A stretch of DNA of 32,677 bases, from positions 1-32,677 of the forward strand of contig JAEHKV010000027.1 of NCBI GenBank assembly GCA_016838845.1, in the 5' to 3' direction. This document shows, piece after piece, positions 31,037 to 32,677 of this stretch. The position numbers and the translations under genes were made by a program. This DNA comes from Nitrosopumilales archaeon. GTDB lineage: Archaea; Thermoproteota; Nitrososphaeria; Nitrososphaerales; Nitrosopumilaceae. Position 1 is the stretch's first letter, and each line of letters begins with the position of its first letter. The notes under the pieces are model-generated. The model had not been told where the DNA came from and searched no databases. It saw only the letters and a program-made list of their open reading frames with translations.

Positions 31037-31063
31037 AAATTAACATTTGATACGAACAATTAA
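31037..31063 (+). repeat. Dispersed repeat AAATTAACATTTGATA, copy 2
   Basis: AAATTAACATTTGATACGAA and following bases match the copy at 30181 at 24 of 27 positions. It is preceded by CCTAAAAATTCTTAA (31023-31037). The same composite, CCTGAAAATTCGTAA then AAATTAAC, recurs at 31508-31540. Confidence 0.55.
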
Positions 31064-31092
31064 TCACAGAATTTCTAAATTCTTAATTTATT

Positions 31093-31188
31093 TTATTCTC
31101 CAAACAATACGATTTTAAGACATTTTTTGCAGAGCCAATTATCAACAAGAAGCGATGGTTCCATGTGACATTTATTACAGAGGCTCAC
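31093..31188 (-). CDS. 31-aa two-CxxC zinc-ribbon protein
   Basis: ORF from GTG 31188 to TAA 31093, starting one base after the stop of the upstream 81-aa gene, so translation is probably coupled. The protein is a bare zinc ribbon: CNKC near residue 4 and CKKC near residue 20. It has no other domain. The Cys pairing and tight spacing support it; the GTG start and size keep it moderate. Confidence 0.5.
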   Translation of the reverse strand: MSLCNKCHMEPSLLVDNWLCKKCLKIVLFGE

Positions 31189-31189
31189 T

Positions 31190-31435
31190 TTAGCTCTTCT
31201 TTCTATATGCTATTCTATGTGGTAGAACAATTTTTCTATACCTTGCGTACGCCTCATCAGCTTCTTGTTTAAGCGTGGCGTCAATGGTTTTGTCTGCTTT
31301 TACTGTTAATTTGAATAGTTCTTTGTCCAATATAGTGATTATTCTTACAAGATTTTTGTCTCTTGATTTGTTAGCCTTTTTACGTGCTAACGCATACTCC
31401 ACGAATGCTTCTCGTTGTTTCTTTGTATGTCTCAA
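31190..31435 (-). CDS. Small basic helical hypothetical protein
   Basis: An 81-aa protein, ATG at 31435, very rich in Lys and Arg (MRHTKKQREAFVEYALARKK start, RIAYRKKS end). The pattern suggests two or three amphipathic helices. No family is recognised; a nucleic-acid-associated role is possible from charge alone. It is followed by the 31-aa zinc-ribbon ORF with a one-base gap, likely one transcript. Confidence 0.55.
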   Translation of the reverse strand: MRHTKKQREAFVEYALARKKANKSRDKNLVRIITILDKELFKLTVKADKTIDATLKQEADEAYARYRKIVLPHRIAYRKKS

Positions 31436-31579
31436 GATGATTATTTAACAAAAGAAAAGAAAAGCGATCTTATCGAAAAATGTTGTCTTTCTTAGTTATT
31501 GTTTTTTCCTGAAAATTCGTAAAAATTAACTATTTGATCAAAGTATAAAATTGAAATAGTATAGCAGGAATCTTTGAAT

Positions 31580-31762
31580 ATGAAAGCAAAATTTTTTACA
31601 GGCGATTCCTTTGACTTGGAGAAATCTGTGAACTCTTTTTTGGGTGAAGCAGGAAATATTCGCATCAAGAAGGCACAAATGGTTTCAACAAACGAAAAGA
31701 GTGCTAATGATGAGGCTGAGTTTGGTGTGATGATTTTCTACGTAAAGAAAGAAGAAGACTAA
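31580..31762 (+). CDS. Small alpha/beta hypothetical protein (Cse60-like pattern)
   Basis: A 60-aa protein, MKAKFFTGDSFDLEKSVNSFLGEAG at the start followed by strand-forming IRIKKAQMVS and MIFYVKKEE. The layout (strand, helix with EKxVNxFL, strand, strand) resembles the short Cse60-like family and the converging 51-aa gene nearby. ATG 31580 is preferred over TTG 31574; TATAAAA at 31545-31551 would start transcription around 31574. Function unknown. Confidence 0.55.
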   Translation: MKAKFFTGDSFDLEKSVNSFLGEAGNIRIKKAQMVSTNEKSANDEAEFGVMIFYVKKEED

Positions 31763-31803
31763 ACTGAAAAAAATTAAAAAAAGGATTAGAAGATGAACGG
31801 GAA

Positions 31804-31959
31804 TTATTCTTTATAATGAACTAATAGTGACTTTCCCATAACGGGATGAACAGCTATTATATTTTCGCCCTTCTCAGCTAGAAATTTGTTTACTACATCT
31901 TGAAGAAATACATCCTGTGGTAATTGTTCAGCTTCAAAATATTGTATTTTGTGAATCAT
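31804..31959 (-). CDS. 51-aa paralogue of the neighbouring 60-aa protein
   Basis: ORF from ATG 31959 to TAA 31804. It has strand IQYFEAEQ, helix with LQDVVNKFLAEKG and two closing strands IIAVHPVMG and SLLVHYKE, the same layout as the 60-aa protein ending at 31762 (EKSVNSFLGEAG aligned with QDVVNKFLAEKG). ATATTAATGA is centred 26 bp upstream, so a leaderless transcript is likely. The two genes converge with a 41-bp gap. Confidence 0.55.
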   Translation of the reverse strand: MIHKIQYFEAEQLPQDVFLQDVVNKFLAEKGENIIAVHPVMGKSLLVHYKE

Positions 31960-32084
31960 TATAGTGAGGATCAATTAAGATGATATTAATGATTCTGAAA
32001 ATAAGTAGTAGATATTCTTTAGAAAAATTTATGGTTTGAGAAATTTTACGTTGTAATGACTATGTTGGCCTTTTTGCGTCAAAT

Positions 32085-32303
32085 CTACTCGTCACGGTGT
32101 TGTGGAATGCTGTTTTCTATGTCATTATGACATGCATTACAATAAATCACAATGTTTGTCCAATCATCATTACTCGAATCCTCATCTTTATGATGTAGGT
32201 TTAATTTTTTGTGATGGGCAGTTTTGTGACATCTTTTACATTCCGCTTTAACATCCACAAGGCGTTTCAATATTGCTTGTATGTTGAAATCTTTTCTTGC
32301 CAT
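32085..32303 (-). CDS. Small stand-alone HNH-type protein
   Basis: A 72-aa protein with an HNH-like zinc nuclease core: CKRC (residues 22-25), LHHKDEDSSNDDWTNIV (HH, then D and N) and CNACH. The Cys pairs bind zinc and the HH...N...H positions are the catalytic set of HNH endonucleases. No DNA-targeting domain is attached beyond a short helical N-terminus (FNIQAILKRLVDVKAE). It may be a nicking or defence nuclease or a zinc-binding relic. TTATAA inside a perfect palindrome (32322-32335) is centred 26 bp from the ATG, so the promoter and operator coincide. Confidence 0.75.
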   Translation of the reverse strand: MARKDFNIQAILKRLVDVKAECKRCHKTAHHKKLNLHHKDEDSSNDDWTNIVIYCNACHNDIENSIPQHRDE

Positions 32304-32321
32304 GTTTTACGAGATTCTTAG

Positions 32322-32366
32322 TTCGTTATAACGAATCTCCAACAAAACAACTCACATTATAACGTG
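32322..32366. promoter_or_regulatory. Two TTATAA-centred palindromes upstream of the HNH gene
   Basis: TTCGTTATAACGAA (32322-32335) is a perfect 14-bp palindrome and CACATTATAACGTG (32353-32366) has one mismatched pair. Their centres are 31 bp apart. The first also sits inside longer arms GAGATTC/GAATCTC (32311-32317, 32333-32339) and supplies the TATA of the HNH gene. Confidence 0.55.
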
Positions 32367-32387
32367 AATCATTACGGAATTTTTAGG

Positions 32388-32409
32388 CCTGAAAATTCTT
32401 AATTCTTAG
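32388..32409 (+). promoter_or_regulatory. AT-rich promoter-like motif, copy A
   Basis: CCTGAAAATTCTTAATTCTTAG ends 17 bp before the ATG at 32427. The central CTTAATTCTT is about 26 bp upstream of the ATG, the TATA position of a leaderless transcript. Copy B (32536-32556) keeps the same distance to its ATG. Confidence 0.5.
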
Positions 32410-32426
32410 TTTGAGATAGAAATTTC

Positions 32427-32549
32427 ATGCTTGTCTGTGAAAAATGCGGTGAGCCAGCTTCTAGAAGTATTTCATGGGACGAAGCGAAGGGCGTAACTAG
32501 AATACATTATTTTTGTAAAAATCATATGCCAAAATCTAAAAATTCTTAA
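32427..32549 (+). CDS. 40-aa zinc-binding protein
   Basis: ORF from ATG 32427 to TAA 32549. It has CEKCGEPASR at the start and FCKNHMP near the end: C4, C7, C30 and H33 give a compact zinc finger. The middle (SISWDEAKGVTRIHY) forms a beta hairpin. Its promoter is the AT-rich motif at 32388-32409. Its last codons contain the next copy of that motif (32536-32556), so the downstream promoter overlaps this gene's end. Confidence 0.6.
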   Translation: MLVCEKCGEPASRSISWDEAKGVTRIHYFCKNHMPKSKNS

Positions 32550-32556
32550 TTCTCAG
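32536..32556 (+). promoter_or_regulatory. AT-rich promoter-like motif, copy B
   Basis: CTAAAAATTCTTAATTCTC followed by AG, ending 17 bp before the ATG at 32574; same spacing as copy A, and the following TTTAAGCTAGAAA also matches the TTTGAGATAGAAA after copy A. Confidence 0.5.
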
Positions 32557-32573
32557 TTTAAGCTAGAAAAGAC

Positions 32574-32677
32574 ATGTCAGATAATTCAGCATATTATGTT
32601 GATATTAAAGTATCAGATTGGGCGGCAGTACCAAAATCAGAGATAAACGAACCTAAATTGATCGCGTTAGTAGAAAA
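32574..32677 (+). CDS. Hypothetical protein, cut by the window edge
   Basis: The first 34 codons of a gene that runs off the end. It begins MSDNSAYYVDIKVSDWAAV and continues PKSEINEPKLIALVEK. No family can be assigned from so little. The open frame, ATG and well-placed promoter motif (32536-32556) support it as real. Confidence 0.5.
   Translation, partial: MSDNSAYYVDIKVSDWAAVPKSEINEPKLIALVE

Overview
The window reads as a chromosome segment of an ammonia-oxidising archaeon of the Nitrososphaerota, most like the Nitrosopumilus/Nitrosarchaeum group. The basis is inference from an AT-rich genome with archaeal information genes (EF-1A, S10, RpoP, TFB, ATP-dependent DNA ligase, tRNA-splicing endonuclease), archaeal-type fructose-1,6-bisphosphate aldolase/phosphatase, a 3-hydroxyacyl-CoA dehydrogenase of the type used in the 3-hydroxypropionate/4-hydroxybutyrate cycle, and many small thaumarchaeal-type proteins. 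A large share of genes have a TATA-like sequence centred about 26 nt upstream of the chosen start codon, which points to leaderless transcripts. I used this to choose several starts, including TTG and GTG starts.

Layout. 1-1873 (minus): family-4 uracil-DNA glycosylase (cut by the window edge) overlapping a TldD-type peptidase. 1944-4633: a phosphorelay cluster of membrane histidine kinase (minus), a stand-alone CheA-type HPt protein and a CheY-like receiver (plus). 4700-8796: PIN-ATPase-KH protein, MntR-type metal repressor, a small unknown protein, DUF192 protein and TauE/SafE permease. 8877-10649 (minus): a tandem SDR protein resembling the N-terminal half of Chloroflexus malonyl-CoA reductase. 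10748-16041: two unknown proteins, then a minus-strand run of endA, PhoU-like DUF47, DNA ligase, a membrane protein and FBP aldolase/phosphatase. 16174-18041 (plus): EF-1A, S10 and RpoP. 18044-20586: zinc-finger proteins, a tiny ribbon-helix-helix (RHH) protein, a TIGR00725/LOG-like protein and 3-hydroxyacyl-CoA dehydrogenase.

20685-23494 (plus) looks like a compact integrated element. It has a tyrosine recombinase, a 50-aa ORF, an RHH regulator behind paired palindromic operators, and a 302-aa winged-helix-like protein whose 5' end carries six iteron-like repeats, plus a small basic protein. I could not identify attachment repeats or a target tRNA.

23523-32677 is accessory in character: a CPA2 antiporter, a roadblock-like protein, a surface protein, a CBS-like protein, two RHH proteins, a TFB, a stand-alone Lrp/AsnC effector domain, a minimal beta-carbonic-anhydrase-like protein, a DUF5667 protein, an HNH protein and several tiny zinc proteins. 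Three promoters here (25.6, 27.25 and 28.0 kb) share a 25-bp operator-like element placed identically next to the TATA box. Together they would make a small regulon covering roadblock/antiporter, CBS/surface protein and RHH/TFB. That shared element and the 20.7-23.5 kb element are the best candidates for something undescribed. No rRNA, tRNA, CRISPR array or insertion sequence was seen.
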